A stretch of 64,000 nt of DNA, taken from positions 885,157,477 to 885,221,476 of the forward strand of contig NC_133658.1 in NCBI RefSeq assembly GCF_037893015.1. The letters run 5' to 3'. The translations under genes and the position numbers were made by a program. Of the stretch, positions 33,045 to 42,802 are shown in pieces (the stretch's first letter is position 1; each line of letters starts with the position of its first letter). This DNA comes from Macrotis lagotis. Taxonomy: Eukaryota > Chordata > Mammalia > Peramelemorphia > Peramelidae. The notes below the pieces were generated by a model. It saw only the letters and a list, made by a program, of their open reading frames with translations. It searched no databases and was not told the origin of the DNA.

Positions 33045-33530
33045 TCTCATAACTTGCATTTCTCACCCGTGACTTGTGCCCCAGATCCATTTAACCACTT
33101 AACATCAATTAGGTTTTTAAAAGGTATATTTATTTTTAAGATATAGCAAAAATAGAAATCCTGGACCACTTTGGGGGCCCATTCCCAGACTTTGCACAAT
33201 TTCTACGTTGCTTTGGTTCCCCCATGTTCCTGTTCAAATGTGGCATTGCTGCTGAATGGGTCTTAATCTAAACTACCTCTGGCCCAGGTCTGAAGGTCAC
33301 TTGCTTCTCTGGGCATCACTGTTGAGCTGGCTACAAAAGCTGGCTTGGATTTGACTAATAGATTCCTTTATTTCTCAGTTTCCTGACCTTTTAAAATTTG
33401 AAAGCTCCCTGTATCCAATCCTTTGACCTAAAAATCAAAGAACAAATGTAGAAGCAAAAAAGCCTGTTTTTTATGGGACCAAAAGTCAACTTCAGATTGA
33501 GAGGGCTTTAAGGTCCCTTTCCTTATAACC
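33045..33530. repeat. Unnamed repeat (copy 2)
   Basis: Diverged same-direction counterpart of 30.37-31.26 kb: CCACTTAACATCAATTAGG, TTGAGCTGGCTACAAAAGC, TCTCAGTTTCCTGACC. The partner blocks occur in the same order. Confidence 0.45.
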
Positions 33531-33633
33531 TTCATTTGACCTCAGTCAACAAAGGAGTCATAACCAAAAAGAGAAATGCATTGAGAGGGTAGTTGAGAAG
33601 AATAGCTGAGGTCTTATTGAAAGTGCCCCAAAG

Positions 33634-33790
33634 GGGCGGCTAGGTGGCAGGAGTAGCCTTGGAGTCAGGAGTAACTGGGTTCAAATCCGGTCTCAGACAC
33701 TTAATAATTACCTAGCTGTGTGGCCTTGGGCAAGTCACTTAACCCCATTTGCCTGGCAAAAAAAAAAACTAAAAAAAAAAGAAAAAAAGA
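33634..33790 (+). repeat. WSINE1-type SINE, shortened head
   Basis: AGGGGCGGCTAGGTGGCAGG to CCATTTGCCTGGCAAAAAAA. GAAAGTG occurs on both sides. Confidence 0.92.
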
Positions 33791-33964
33791 AAGTGTCACA
33801 AAGTTCCAGTCTTCCAAGGGAGGGATCAGGGGTGAGGGGTGGCAGGTGAAGCAGAATTGAGCGTCACCTGTGATTGGGAAGGGTTGAGTTCATACACCTG
33901 GCATGTCCCTGAACTATTCAGCCAATCAAAGAGACTGCCTTCCCAGTCAAACCAGTTAGAAAAT

Positions 33965-34065
33965 GTCTATTTATGTTGTTGTTCAGTCATTTCAGTTGTG
34001 TCTGACTCTTTGAGGTTTTCTTGGCAAAGATACTAGAATAGTTTGCCATTTCCTTCTCCAAGAGA
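33965..34065 (-). repeat. Mar1-type SINE tail
   Basis: TTGTTGTTCAGTCATTTCAG, TGTGTCTGACTCTTTGAGG, CTTGGCAAAGATACTAGAAT, TTGCCATTTCCTTCTCC. Confidence 0.88.
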
Positions 34066-34079
34066 ATGTCTACACATGC

Positions 34080-34282
34080 CCCAAAATTGTCTGCAAGGCA
34101 TTTCTTCATTTTAAAATGTGTTCACAATTGTACATATACAACCTATATCAGATTCCTCTTGCCATGGGGAGAAGGAAGGGAGGGAAGGGTGGTAGAAAAA
34201 TATGGAACTCAAAAGCTTACAAAAAAAGATGAATATTGAAAATTATCTTTGCATGAAATTAGAAAAAAAAATAAAGGTATAT
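34080..34282 (+). repeat. L1 3' terminus
   Basis: CAATTGTACATATACAACC, TATATCAGATTCCTCTTGCC, GGAACTCAAAAGCTTACAA, TTATCTTTGCATGAAATTAG. Confidence 0.75.
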
Positions 34283-34309
34283 ATTTTTTAAAAATAGAGT
34301 ATTTGATAC

Positions 34310-35160
34310 CTTTTTTTTTAATAACACCAAAGTTTCTCCCAGTATCCCTTTTCCTCCCAGAGATCCATCACATATGATAAATATTTTTCAACTGAAAAAA
34401 AGGAAAAGAATGGGAAAATCATCAAAAATGGTCAGTACATCAAGAGAAGTGGCAATACATACATTATAATGCAAATGTTCAACCTCCTTACCCCAATCTT
34501 TGGAATGGGCAGGAAAGGATGTTTCCTCATATATTTTCCGTGCTTATAATAAACTGTGCTTACTCACGACATTCACTTGGAGTTTTTTTTGGTGATTGTT
34601 AATTCTGTTTACAATGCTGTAGTCATTCTAAGTTTTCCTTACTTTACTCTGATTCAATTCATGTAGATCTTTTCCTGCTTCTCATCACATTCTTCTTCAT
34701 TCCTTAAAGTACAATAATGTTCTATTACATTCATATATAACAATAATTTGTTAAGCTATTCTCTTGTCCTTGGGCATCTACTTTGTTTCCATTTTTTTGC
34801 TATCACAAAAAGTTTTGCTACAAATATTGTGGTGTAAATGGGGACTTATCATTATCATTATCCTCCTTGGGGTAAAACCCTAGCAGTGGAATTTCTGGGT
34901 CAGAAATGGACAATTTAATCATCTCTATTTGCATAATTCGAAATTGTGTTCCAAAATGGTTGTACTGGTTCCCAGTTCTCTAAAAACGAACTAGCATGAC
35001 TATATTCCCCACAACTGCCTCCCATATTATTCTCATCTTCTGTCATCTTTGCTAATTCACAGTACATAAAGTGAATCTTCGGAGTTGTTTTGATTTTCTT
35101 TTAACTTCCCATTAGTGGTTGGGGCATTTTCCCACAGGGTTGGTAATACTTTGCAATTCT
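34310..35160 (-). repeat. L1 3' region, older copy
   Basis: TTGGGCATCTACTTTGTTTC, CTAGCAGTGGAATTTCTGGG, TGTTCCAAAATGGTTGTACT, CGGAGTTGTTTTGATTTTC: the antisense L1 3' UTR and ORF2 end. With the preceding sense copy it forms a tail-to-tail L1 pair. Confidence 0.7.
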
Positions 35161-37240
35161 TTTGAGAATTCTGGCACTTCTTTTAAGCTTAACCTCAGTT
35201 GTCTCAGAAAAAGCTTCTCCACCCAGTCTTTTTTAGGTGAATAGTCTTTAAGGTGCTCAGTTCCTTTTGTCCTCCTCAATTTCATATGCAAAGTAAATGC
35301 AAAGTAATTTGTGGATGTTAGAGAGGGATGCCTTCAAATGGAGGGGATGAGGAAGAGAAATCTGAGATGAGCCTTTGGGGAGTTAGGGATTCCAAGAGGC
35401 AGAGATAAAGATAGAGAGCATTCAAGGCTGGGGGCAAACTTTAGCCAAGGAGCCAGAGGTTTAAGATGGAAAAAGGAGTTAAGGGTTAGAGTTAGCAGGC
35501 TTGTTATTTGCAGAGGAAGGTTGAAATGACATTTTGATGTTACTGATTGTGAAGTGTTAATTCTGGTGCAAACCAGGGAACATGATTGCAGAGGATGAAA
35601 AGGTGACCTCCAGATCTTTTCTGGTTCTAAATTGCCATTTGAATTGTAATCTTATCCTTGTAAAGATCTTTAATTGGGTGTCAAATAGAATTGTTAGTCA
35701 AAAAAACAACAACAAAATACCAAATAACCCTAAAATACATACATGGAATGCAGTGTAACTGCTGAATTGGGTAATGTCACTGTGTACCAAAATGGTCTGG
35801 AAAAAGTGGGGGCCGTACCTACTCACTTACCTGAGCCTCAATTTCCAGAAGTCCCTTGTATCATAATCTATTCTATCATATTGGTCTTGGGCTAGAACCT
35901 TCCCCCTTCCCTTCTCTGCATTCACACATTCTTCATTTCTTAAGGCAAAGTAATATTGTATTTCACTTTTTTCTCCTCTCTAAAATGAGGCAGCTAAAAT
36001 AGATAATCTCTAAATCACTTTCCAGTTTGAGATCTATGATCCTAAATCAAGGATTCATAAAGTGTTTAGGATCACAGACATATTTTCAAATAAAATACAT
36101 TGAATTGCAAAAGATACCAATTATATTGACATGCAGATCTCAAAATGTTAAAAAAAAAAAAAACACTAATTCACAGAGGCCAGATTAAATCACTGTTCAA
36201 ACTGCTTTTGTATTGGAGAAGAGGAATTCCATTTAGTTATTGCCGAAAGGTCATTCAGCCGATCTTCTTATCTTTTCAAGGCTTTTCCTCCTCCTTTGGG
36301 GCCCTAGCTGAATACAGACTAGGTTTCAGAATGGGGTGTGTCCCTCTCTTAGCCACTGGCTGAGGTCCTGTAGCTTTAGTCCAGATGGCTAGGGAGATTA
36401 TAAAACTATGTGGTACCCTCTGGGTTTGACACAAGATTTGAGGAGATTTCCTCTAATCATTAACAACAGAGAGACAGAGAATGCTAGTTTGACGTGTAAA
36501 GTTTGTTATGACTCTGAGTGTAATGTAAGTATTCAGGAAGCTTGCCACCCTAGCTGGCTGGAGCTCATCTTGTTCTGAACTGTTTCCGACTGGAATTAAC
36601 TGATTCTGCTGGGGCAGACTCCCTTGCATGAAGCCTTCCTTGATGTCTCTTTTCTCTCCTACCTTTCTCTGTCTCTTTTTTCCTTTTTTTGGCTGCACTA
36701 TAAAGGGAGGCAGCAATATTTGAAACCATCTCAGCATGGGTCCCCGGAGCTTGCTTTGAGAAGGAGAGAAATAATAAGTCTTCAATTTCCTGAAGCAAGT
36801 GAGCAAGGCATCCAAGGCCAAGGCAAAGATGGTTTGCTGAGTCATGGGGTTGGGTTGTTGGTTTTTAATGGGAGCAGAAGTTTCAGCATCTTGTCGGCAA
36901 CAACCACAAAATGTGTTGTTTTTTTAAAATCAGCTTGGGTAACCTTTCTGGACTTTGTTAAATATAAAAACCATTTATTTGGTCCTAACTCCCTGATCTT
37001 TCTGGGTGTCCTGCACCTCAGGCTGGAAGGGAATCGAGCAGATTATTTTATTTGTCAGATGGACAAGGGATATTGTTCACCTTTTTAAGCTTTTCCCTTC
37101 AATGTGCCCATGGGCTTGGATGTACAAATCCTACAGAGAACTTATTCCATTTCCTGGTATTATCTTTTGTAAAGTTCATTAATCTTTACAGAAGATTGAT
37201 TTCATTGGGGGTCTTAGGAATAGAAAACTGAAGTTGGTCC
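35161..37240. other. Largely unassigned sequence upstream of ENO1
   Basis: A possible mid-size repeat body at 35300-35520 and a MIR tail at 35990-36060 (ATCTATGATCCTAAATC). The 154-codon plus frame at 36624-37088 is the longest non-repeat frame here but shows no domain or splice context that I recognise. Confidence 0.5.
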
Positions 37241-37244
37241 TAAA

Positions 37245-37321
37245 TTGTGAAATCAGACTCATCCACTGCAAACGCAATGGATGAGTCTGATTTCACAAGT
37301 CCCTCAAGTTGGAGGGACTTG
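37245..37321. repeat. Two adjoining perfect inverted repeats (double hairpin)
   Basis: Arms 37245-37265 and 37278-37298 are exact reverse complements (21 bp). The stem continues past one mismatch for 3 bp to an AAAC loop. A second hairpin, CAAGTCCCTC (37296-37305) with GAGGGACTTG (37312-37321), 10 bp with a 6-base loop, overlaps the first by three bases. Confidence 0.97.
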
Positions 37322-37464
37322 AGAACATCTAATCTGATCTGCTCATCTCTGAATACATTTTGCTGATGTCTTTGACCTCCATCATTACAGATAGGGGAGA
37401 AAGGAACCCCTCTGGATGAAGTAATTCCTTTCTTAATCCCCTTCCTTTTTGAGAGACAATGTGC

Positions 37465-37645
37465 TGAAACAGAATGCTGAGCCTGTAGTTCTGAAGCCTT
37501 CAGAGTCTTCTATCTGGGTGATGCTGGCTAAGTCATTAAACCTCCCTGGGCCTCAGTTTCCATTTACAAAATGTGGGCATTGTACCAAATGACCTCTTAG
37601 GCCACTTCCAGCTCTAAATCTATGATCCTTTACCCACCCCCAACC
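37465..37645 (+). repeat. MIR
   Basis: AATGCTGAGCCTGTAGTTCT, GCTAAGTCATTAAACCTCC, CTGGGCCTCAGTTTCCATTT, GCCACTTCCAGCTCTAAATC. Confidence 0.8.
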
Positions 37646-37784
37646 TACTGAAATTGTCTTGAAGACAAACCCACTTTTTTTAACCTGACACAGCCAATAC
37701 CCCTATTACCCTGCTTTTCCTTGAAATCCCTTTTGGGTTTTTTTTGTTGGAAATAAACTGCTTATTCTTGTTCATCTAATAAGT

Positions 37785-37915
37785 AGGGTTTTTTTGGCGG
37801 GGGGGTGCAAGACAATGCAGTTAAGTGACATGCCCAAGGTCACATAGCTAGGTAATTATTAAATGTCTGAGAAAAAACTTGAGATTGAACTCAGGTCCGC
37901 CTAGCTGCCCCCTAA
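37785..37915 (-). repeat. WSINE1-type SINE, 3' part and partial head
   Basis: GGTGCAAGACAATGCAGTTA, ACATAGCTAGGTAATTATTA, GATTGAACTCAGGTCCGCCT, CTAGCTGCCCC. Confidence 0.85.
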
Positions 37916-37949
37916 TAAATGTTAAGGTGCCACTTATTAGAAAGAAAAC

Positions 37950-38120
37950 AGGGAGTCCTCTGGAGACAGAAGACCTGAAAGCCCCTTCTTTTACTTCCTG
38001 CCTGTGTGTGACAGAGTAAGTCACTAAGGCTCTCTAAACCTCAGTTTCCTCCTCTGTAAAATGGGGTACTTGGATTTGATGGCGTCTAAAATCCTTCCAA
38101 CTCTACATCTATGATCCTCA
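37950..38120 (+). repeat. MIR
   Basis: TCTGGAGACAGAAGACCTG, AAACCTCAGTTTCCTCCTCT, GTAAAATGGGGTACTTGG, CTTCCAACTCTACATCTATG. Confidence 0.8.
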
Positions 38121-38499
38121 AGATTCTCCCAACCTGGATCCTTTGACCTCTCCATCTCTTGGTACCTCATACCCTATTTATCTAGATGGCCATGTTAGAT
38201 CCTCTCTCTTCCATTGTAAGAGCCAGGCAGGAGATTAAGCTTGTTTTTAGCTTTATCAATCACAAGGTCTTAGGAGGATTAGGTATTTTATAAAGTTTTG
38301 TTGAATTAGGTGACAGGTTTAGTCTTTCTATCCTCTGTCTTGTTCATAGTATTGAAATATTGTGTTCATTTCTGGTGAAGAAGGGGAACTCTGAAAACAG
38401 AGAAATATTGTAATTTCCTTTAGTACAGGAAACAAATTTTGTAATTTTTATCTGTGCTGTTTTTTTCTTTCTGTATTGGTTTTTGTAAATCCTCATTTC

Positions 38500-39085
38500 T
38501 GGCATGTTTTGCTTTGTCCTTGAAAATCCTAGCCACTCTGGACTTAACAGTAGTTATGGGCTTGACCTTTTGGACCCATCCAACACCTATGGGACAGGTC
38601 AGCTACTCATGATGCCACTCATACACAGTAAAATTAAGACTCACTCTTGGCAAATGGCAAGTAGAGTCTACTATTCCAACACCAGGTACTATCCACTCCT
38701 TAAAGGTCACCAGTTCTGTCTACCACTGAAATGTATTTAAGCACCCCAACTTGTCCTTTTTTTTTTAAATATGTGACATGGGTGGGCAGGAGGCTACCAG
38801 CTCCCTTTCTCCAGGCTGGAACCATGTGGTCCTAGCTCCATGGGTTGCCCAAGTTCACACAGCTAGGCAATTACTAGCTGGATCTGAACTCAGGTACTCC
38901 TGACTCCAGGGCCAGTGCTCTATCCACTGTGCCACCTAGCCACCACAACTTGTGAACTTTTGTAGTAAGTTGTAAATCTTTTTTGTTTAATCTGTGAATT
39001 AAAGTCTAAGTCTTTCTTACCTCCTTGAGTCAGTTTGGTGATTTTGTCACCCAAAATGAACCACAGCACTCATACTGGCTCCCAA
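38500..39085 (+). mobile_element. Possible solo LTR remnant (weak)
   Basis: TATTTAAG box at about 38729, then, after a later SINE insertion, an AATTAAA-type signal (38997) and a U5-like TTGAGTCAGTTTGGTGATTT stretch. No partner LTR in the window. Family unassigned, old and broken if real. Confidence 0.25.
38829..38944 (-). repeat. SINE, 3' truncated
   Basis: GGGTTGCCCAAGTTCACACA, GATCTGAACTCAGGTACTCC, GTGCTCTATCCACTGTGCCA, CCTAGCCACC. Confidence 0.88.
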
Positions 39086-39190
39086 GCTCTCTTGCTCTCT
39101 CTCTTTTTTCTCTGTCTCTGTCTCTATCTTTCCTCTGTCTCTGTCTCTGTCTCTGTGTCTCTAACTCTCTCTCTCTCTCTCTCTCTTTCA
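39085..39190 (+). repeat. Pyrimidine-rich (TCTCTG/CT)n tract
   Basis: About 100 bases almost purely C and T with TCTCTG and CTCTCT units. The open frames over it are spurious. Confidence 0.93.
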
Positions 39191-39845
39191 TTGTCTGTCT
39201 ATCTTTCTGACACTCCCCCTCCCCCGAGTTTCTCTGGCAACATGGGATACTCATTTTTAGGAAAGGATGATAAGAGAAGGCAGCAAATAGAGCTAGCCTC
39301 AAAGTCCAGGAGATCTGGGTTCAAGTTGACTCTCTTGACATTTCTTAAGCAGGACAGTTATGACAAAGATTGGCTTCATCTTTATCTCTCCCTAAACCAT
39401 AATATTAAAATCATAGAGGGGAAGAGTACAAATATTTGAGTCCTTGGCTTTGCTCCACCCTTTTTCTTCATTTTATGCTAGTTAAAAATGAAGTAGGATG
39501 GCAGAGTGGAGAGAGCCAGCTGACCTAGAAGATGACCTTCCATTTTGGAAATATACTGACTGTATGACCTTGGCAAGGAGCTCAACTTCTCCAGGCTCTG
39601 GCTGGGGGACTATCTGCTGGGGGACTATCTACCAAGTGCTAACCTGCATAGGGAGATGATATTTTCTTCCCAGAGAGTTTCCTAAATTTATGAAACTATT
39701 TCTCCAGGACTTAATCCTTACTCTGGATATTGTGCCGAAGTGTCAGGATCTTGAAGCTCCTTCAGTTCAGAGGATCACTTTGAAGAAAAGGTGGTGTTAG
39801 GATGGAGGGAAAAAAGAGTGGAATCTTAGCTGTCTTTAAGTATGC
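39191..39845. other. Unassigned stretch with a MIR trace
   Basis: A faint MIR-like segment at 39490-39640 (CTGACTGTATGACCTTGGC). Nothing else recognised. Confidence 0.5.
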
Positions 39846-39847
39846 AT

Positions 39848-40010
39848 TTTAGGGTACCAAGGAGGTACAGTGGATAGAGAGCACTGGCCCTGGAGGCAGG
39901 AGGACCTGAGTTCAAATTTGATCTCAGACCCTTAATCATTATCTGTGTGTCCTTGGGCAAATCACTTAACGCCATTGCTTTTAGAAAATCAAAAAAAATT
40001 ATGCATTTGA
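39848..40010 (+). repeat. WSINE1-type SINE
   Basis: CAAGGAGGTACAGTGGATAG, TGAGTTCAAATTTGATCTCA, TGTGTCCTTGGGCAAATCAC and an A-rich tail. A mid-size repeat head follows at 40100-40200. Confidence 0.9.
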
Positions 40011-40315
40011 AAGTAGGTATTCATTTAAGGGGCAATAAGACAAGTTTGGGTTTCCTGGAAGCCAAAACTTAACAGCTAAGCAATGAAAAGGTAGAATGTC
40101 AGTCCTTCCATCAACAAACATCAATCAATACGCCAGGCACTTGCCAAGTTTTGGGGATACCACACACAAAGACAAGGAGCTCCCCCTCTGAGGGGAAGGC
40201 TATGCCAACAGCCAGGGCTGCCTGGTCTTTGGCTCAAGGATGGAGGCCCTCTGGTTGGGTAGGGGGATTCTGGAGTGAGCTGCCATGGGGTTCAAAGGAC
40301 TCCAAAGTCCAGCAT

Positions 40316-40822
40316 GGGGTGGGGGATGGAGGGAGGTGGGGGTGGGGATGGAGAGAAGTGGGGTGGAGGGAGGTGGGGATAGGGATGGAGGGAGTGGGGG
40401 TGGGGATGGAAGGAGGTGGGGGTGGGGATGGAGGGAGGTGGGGTGGGGGTGGGGAGGGAGGCAGGTAGGGGCGGGGATGGAGGGGGTGGGGGTGGGATGG
40501 AGGGGGTGGGGACGGGATGGTGGGAGGTGGGGGTGGGGATGGAGGGGGTGGGGGTGGGGATGGAGGGAGGTGGGGATGGAGGGGGTGGGGGTGGGGATGG
40601 AGGGAGTGGGGATGGAGGGAGTGGGGATGGAGGGGGTGGGGGTGGGGATGGGATGGAGGGGGGTGGGGGCGGGGATGGTGGGAGGTGGGGGTGGGGATGG
40701 AGGGGGTGGGGGTGGGGATGGAGGGAGGTGGGGATGGAGGGAGTGGGGATGGAGGGGGTGGGGCGGGGATGGAGGGAGTGGGGATGGAGGGGGTGGGGAT
40801 GGAGGGGGTGGGGCGGGGATGA
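40316..40822. repeat. G-rich minisatellite next to the ENO1 CpG island
   Basis: About 0.5 kb built from units of GTGGGGATGGAGGGA and GGGGGTGGGGGTGGGGATGGA in varying order. The plus strand is almost pure G with A and T and almost no C. Runs of three or more G recur every few bases, so G-quadruplex formation is likely. The long open frames on both strands (proline/histidine-rich on minus, glycine-rich on plus) are artefacts of the repeat. Confidence 0.9.
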
Positions 40823-40898
40823 CGACACAGGGAGACTGCAGGGCGGACGGGGGCGGAGCTCCCCGGAGCGGGCGTTTCCTGACTCCGACCTTCCCCCT

Positions 40899-40910
40899 GC
40901 GCACGCGCGA
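40899..40910. promoter_or_regulatory. NRF1-type site TGCGCACGCGCG
   Basis: A full match to YGCGCAYGCGCR. Two near matches follow: TGCGCCTGCGC at 41003-41013 and TGCGCAGGCGCA at 41306-41317. All three are 380-800 bases upstream of the ENO1 start, which suggests a second promoter module. Confidence 0.5.
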
Positions 40911-41393
40911 GCCTCCCCCCCCCCCGCGGGAGCGCGCGCGCGAGCACAGGGGCGGCTACGTTGCTCCAGTCACGCAGCACTGCGGGTCTCGCCCACGGCT
41001 TCTGCGCCTGCGCGGCCCGTGCAGCCTTCCCCGGGGAGGCGGGCGCTGGGGGCGGGGGTTTTCCATGGCCCCATTGGAAAGCTAAGGAGTCCCGGGGGGC
41101 GGGCGGTCTTGTTGGCCTAGGAGGGCCCGCAGGCGCCTGCACGGCTGCGGCGCTGGGCTGCCGCCTCCTTTCCTAGTCCTTGCTTGGAGGACAAAGAGGG
41201 TCGAGTGCCCCGTCCCCCCCCATGAGGGGACTGAGCGGGGGGCGGGGGGCGGGGCGGAGGGAGAAGCAGCCCGCTCGAGAACTAGAGGCCTAACGGTTTG
41301 ACAGTTGCGCAGGCGCAGACGGCACCAAGTAGAAGGTGGGGGCGGCCCTTGCAGAGGGCGAAGCGGGGAGCGCGCTCGTGCGGGACGAAGCGG

Positions 41394-41398
41394 ACGTG
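41394..41398 (+). promoter_or_regulatory. Hypoxia response element core ACGTG
   Basis: GGACGTGAG contains the HIF-1 core RCGTG about 300 bases upstream of the inferred cap site. Human ENO1 is a classical HIF-1 target with promoter HREs in a comparable position. Binding here is inference. Confidence 0.45.
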
Positions 41399-41479
41399 AG
41401 CTCCGGGCCCCCCACGGTCCCTCCCCCTCCCCCAACTCCGTGGATGGAGCTGGGCTCCCGCCCCGGCCGCGCCAGCTGC

Positions 41480-41486
41480 CCAATCA
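41480..41486 (+). promoter_or_regulatory. CCAAT box (NF-Y type)
   Basis: CCAATCA in the CpG island about 210 bases before the inferred ENO1 start. An inverted ATTGG also occurs at 41073-41077. Confidence 0.5.
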
Positions 41487-41665
41487 GGACGCTGGCAGCG
41501 AGAGGGACGGCGTGTTCCCGCAATGGGGAAGAGCGCACGCAGCCGGTGGCGCTGTGGGACAGGCAAATGGGAGAAGGGGAGGCGGGGCTTGAGCCCAGGC
41601 CGGAAGGGGCGGGGGAGGGGAGGAGGCGGAGCCAGGGCGGAGAAGGCGGGGTTCTGAGCTTCCCC

Positions 41666-41671
41666 TTTTAA
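41666..41671 (+). promoter_or_regulatory. ENO1: TATA-like box TTTTAA of ENO1
   Basis: CCCCTTTTAACG lies 20-35 bases before the inferred cap site and about 70 bases before the exon 1 donor. It is AT-rich within otherwise GC-saturated sequence. Confidence 0.55.
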
Positions 41672-41689
41672 CGCGCCCCCTCGGCCCAG

Positions 41690-41741
41690 TTAGACCCCTC
41701 GGTCTCTCTCCTCTGAACCCCGCGGAGCCAGCCCCGACCAG
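41690..41741 (+). other. ENO1: ENO1 noncoding exon 1 (5' UTR), start approximate
   Basis: Vertebrate ENO1 has an untranslated first exon in a CpG island. Here a CCAG|GTAAAG donor ends the exon at 41741. A TTTTAA box lies at 41666-41671, which would place the cap site near 41688-41700 at a CCAGTTAG initiator-like sequence. The exon is pyrimidine-rich. The 5' end is inferred from core-promoter spacing, not from transcript data. Intron 1 then runs to 44341. Confidence 0.7.
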
Positions 41742-42654
41742 GTAAAGGGGCCCTCCCCGGTTAGGCGCCGCAGGACTCGGGGGGGGAGGGCGTTAAAGGG
41801 GACCCCCGCCCCCCGAGGTGGCCCGACCAGGCCCGATGCCCCCCGGCCCTTCGCCCACCCTCCCGGTCCCCACTCAGAACTTTGTGCGTGGGCACCGGCC
41901 GCACACACCCCTCCCTCAGAAAGGGGGACACCGGGGCTGCCTCAAGGTCACGGCGAGTGGGGGGAGGGGCCGGGCGGGAGCGGGGGGTCGCCCCCCGCGG
42001 GGGCGGCGGGGCATGCCTGCAGCGCGGCTTGGGGGGCGGGCATGGGTGCGGATGCCCATCTTGGGGGAGCCAGGCCAGGGGCGTGAGCCTGCTAAATATA
42101 GCCCCACTTTGCAGATAAGGAGACCGAGGCCCCAGAAGCAGTGGTGGCGCCGGAGTTAGGGCCCGTCCTGGCAGCGCCCCCGCTCCCCCTTCCTCCCCGA
42201 ATCGGGGCTTTTGAAATGCAGATGGCTGCGGCCTCCCGGGCCCCGCCGGCCCCTGCCCTGACCCGGGCGAAGGGCCGAGGCTAGGGTACACCCCAGCAGC
42301 CGCCCGCTACGCCAGACTGGCATTCACTTCGAAGAAGCCCTCGCCATTTATTCCCTTCCTGTAATAGCATTCTCTCAGCCCCCAGGAAAGGATCTCTTAA
42401 AGCCCACAAACTTCCTGATCAGCGTTTTCCTCCTAGATAGATTTTTTAATTAATCTTAATGAACTTTCTTCCCTGACTCAACAAGTGAGGTCACACTTTC
42501 CCCAGTGTACTCCTTACTTAGCCTTTGGGACCTGATTTAATCCCGAGATAAAAAGCAAATCACAAGAACCATGTGTATTCTTGAAGGAGACTGCATCTAA
42601 TCCATCATTTATACATACAAGTGCCCTTCCCCATACAATGCCTGAGACTACTGA

Positions 42655-42802
42655 TGGGATGTTCAGTCCTGTTCCATTCAGGGTTTTCCTGGTAAAGCTA
42701 TTGGACTGATTTGCCATTTCTTTGTCCCCAACTCTTCTTACAACTGAAGAAACTGAGGCAAACAAGATTAAGTTGACTTGCCAATGATTGCACAGCTAGT
42801 AT
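42655..42802 (-). repeat. Mar1-type SINE fragment in ENO1 intron 1
   Basis: Reverse complement of the Mar1 body: GGTTTTCCTGGTAAAG, then TTTGCCATTTCTTT, CAACTGAAGAAACTGAGGC and an ACAGCTAGTATCTG remnant. Confidence 0.75.

Larger units (their letters stand above)
40825..42290. promoter_or_regulatory. ENO1: CpG island spanning the ENO1 promoter and start of intron 1
   Basis: Dense CpG dinucleotides and very high GC begin sharply after the G-rich array and fade by about 42.3 kb. The island includes many GGGCGGG-type Sp1 boxes, for example near 41243-41257, 41605 and 41646. It has no long repeat insertion. Such an unmethylated-type island is normal for a ubiquitously expressed glycolytic gene. 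Very long open frames here come from GC richness and are not genes. Confidence 0.9.

Noticed and set aside
36624-37088. 154-residue plus-strand open frame
   Set aside because: No domain, no splice context and no start context. It overlaps minus-strand frames of similar quality, so it is probably chance.
1-40000. Exons of the neighbouring gene CA6 expected upstream of ENO1 in mammals
   Set aside because: I scanned for carbonic-anhydrase-like peptides and saw none. The gene may lie beyond this window.
40200-41142. Proline-rich 302- and 234-residue and glycine-rich 266-residue open frames
   Set aside because: Low-complexity translations of the G-rich minisatellite and CpG island on both strands; no conserved domain.
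41082-42291. Long open frames in the CpG island on both strands
   Set aside because: Stop codons are rare in GC-rich DNA. The frames overlap the promoter and intron 1 and have no recognisable homology.
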